From Acidobacteriota bacterium (GTDB taxonomy: Bacteria > Acidobacteriota > Terriglobia > Terriglobales > Acidobacteriaceae): 5,998 nt of DNA. Shown here one piece after another: positions 5,499-5,998 of the stretch. The DNA lies in contig QIAI01000043.1 of NCBI GenBank assembly GCA_003224995.1, positions 516 to 6,513 on the forward strand. The letters are read 5' to 3'. The translations under genes and the position numbers were made by a program. The first letter of the stretch is position 1; each line of letters starts with the position of its first letter. A model generated the notes under the pieces. That model was not told the origin of the DNA and searched no databases. It saw only the letters and a program-made list of their open reading frames with translations.

Positions 5499-5521
5499 AG
5501 ACAGGAGGATGGGGAGACAGG
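5490..5521 (+). repeat. Perfect 16-bp tandem duplication
   Basis: AGGATGGGGAGACAGG occurs at 5490-5505 and again at 5506-5521 with no mismatch. The first copy contains the right arm of the neighbouring hairpin. With CCCCATCC at 5447-5454 and 5454-5461, the GGATGGGG core is present four times in about 70 bp, two in each orientation. Confidence 0.8.
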
Positions 5522-5559
5522 GTCCCGCGCAGAGTGTCCTTTGATGGCTTGCCGATTGC

Positions 5560-5998
5560 TTATTTGACCTCCGGGAGGCCGGCGGCGAACCACACTCCAG
5601 ATCCTGCGCCGTTGCGGATCAGCAAAACCGGCGTGTCGCAGGAAACCGGGGGAAGTGGAGACAGCAGGTCGTCGATGGCGAAGTCCCCGTCGGCGTCGAG
5701 GGCTACGCGATTCGAACTATGCGCGCTGGCCGCGGCGGCGGGTCCACAGAACAGGGTGGCGAAAACGCTAGCGCCGGCATTGGTTCCGATGCCGTTGCCC
5801 GCTGCCAAAAGCAGGCCGCGTCCCTTGGCCTTGATCCGCCCTTCCGAGCTCACATTGGCATTGAGGTCCGCGATGCGCCATGGTCCCGCAGGATTTACAC
5901 CGCGTACGACGTTAAGGTTGACGGCCCCGCTAGCGGCAACACCGGTAACCGGAATGACCCCGATGGCGCCCCTGAATTTCAGGTTCGTATTTTCCTGT
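5560..5998 (-). CDS. Unrecognised protein, C-terminal part (5' end beyond window)
   Basis: The minus-strand frame is open from the right edge to a TAA at 5560-5562, giving at least 145 residues. A GTG at 5853 lies inside it, but the frame upstream reads as plausible protein with no better start, including TGVAASGAVNLNVVRG and NPAGPWRIADLNANV, so I treat the gene as truncated by the window edge. The visible part is Gly/Ala/Val-rich with two Cys, an SVFATLFCGP segment, a DADGDFAIDDLLSP stretch, and a final CDTPVLLIRN followed by VWFAAGLPEVK. I do not recognise a named domain. The last 60 residues resemble, from memory, a conserved C-terminal pattern (FCG, GDF-IDD-L, C-PVLLIR, WFAAG-P) in hypothetical, possibly exported proteins. 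No membrane segment is visible; a signal peptide, if any, is out of view. No function is proposed. Confidence 0.7.
   Translation of the reverse strand, partial: QENTNLKFRGAIGVIPVTGVAASGAVNLNVVRGVNPAGPWRIADLNANVSSEGRIKAKGRGLLLAAGNGIGTNAGASVFATLFCGPAAAASAHSSNRVALDADGDFAIDDLLSPLPPVSCDTPVLLIRNGAGSGVWFAAGLPEVK

Noticed and set aside
5443..5521. CRISPR array or integration site
   Set aside because: Only one direct 16-bp duplication without spacers, no cas genes, and no integrase or tRNA nearby.
5411..5593. 60-aa open frame on the minus strand
   Set aside because: It runs through the repeat cluster and overlaps the end of the upstream gene in another frame; its product reflects the repeats and has no ribosome binding site or family.
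1..5998. Novel defence, phage or mobile gene system
   Set aside because: The recognised genes are housekeeping (lipid synthesis, LPS transport, replication, acetylation). No nuclease, toxin, transposase, phage or reverse transcriptase motif was seen on either strand.

Overview
All genes supported here lie on the minus strand, so the window reads from right to left. Gene content and protein style suggest a diderm bacterium with moderately high GC, most likely an Acidobacteriota (Terriglobia / Koribacter-like). This placement is an inference from recognised protein families and from the intergenic repeat text; there is no 16S or other phylogenetic marker to test it.

Right part (about 4500-5998). 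The window opens inside an unrecognised protein whose N-terminus lies beyond the right edge (5560-5998). A repeat-rich spacer follows (about 5443-5521), then a RimI-like GNAT acetyltransferase (4944-5390). Next is a spacer with a hairpin, a 15-bp palindrome and a plausible sigma-70 promoter, and then a small DUF465/YdcH-like gene (4582-4809). Its transcript ends at a clear intrinsic terminator (4501-4526).

Left part (11-4443). Five genes form a tightly overlapping operon, transcribed psd > pssA > asd-like > lptE > holA. Every junction is a start/stop overlap: TAATG, ATGA, GTGA and TGATG. A perfect TATAAT -10 box lies just upstream of psd. PssA makes phosphatidylserine from CDP-diacylglycerol and serine, and Psd decarboxylates it to phosphatidylethanolamine. 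LptE is the outer-membrane lipoprotein partner of the LPS translocon. HolA is the delta subunit of the polymerase III clamp loader; the lptE-holA adjacency is also found in enterobacteria. The middle gene is an aspartate-semialdehyde dehydrogenase homologue that appears to lack the catalytic cysteine and other active-site residues.

The points most worth a second look are: the degenerate ASADH homologue inside an envelope operon; the lptE 5' end, where a GCGAAG-type repeat is read as codons and no usual start codon lies near the lipoprotein signal; the inverted/tandem repeat cluster upstream of rimI; and the palindrome upstream of the YdcH-like gene. I see no CRISPR array, tRNA, rRNA, transposase, phage or defence gene, and no clear new multi-gene system.
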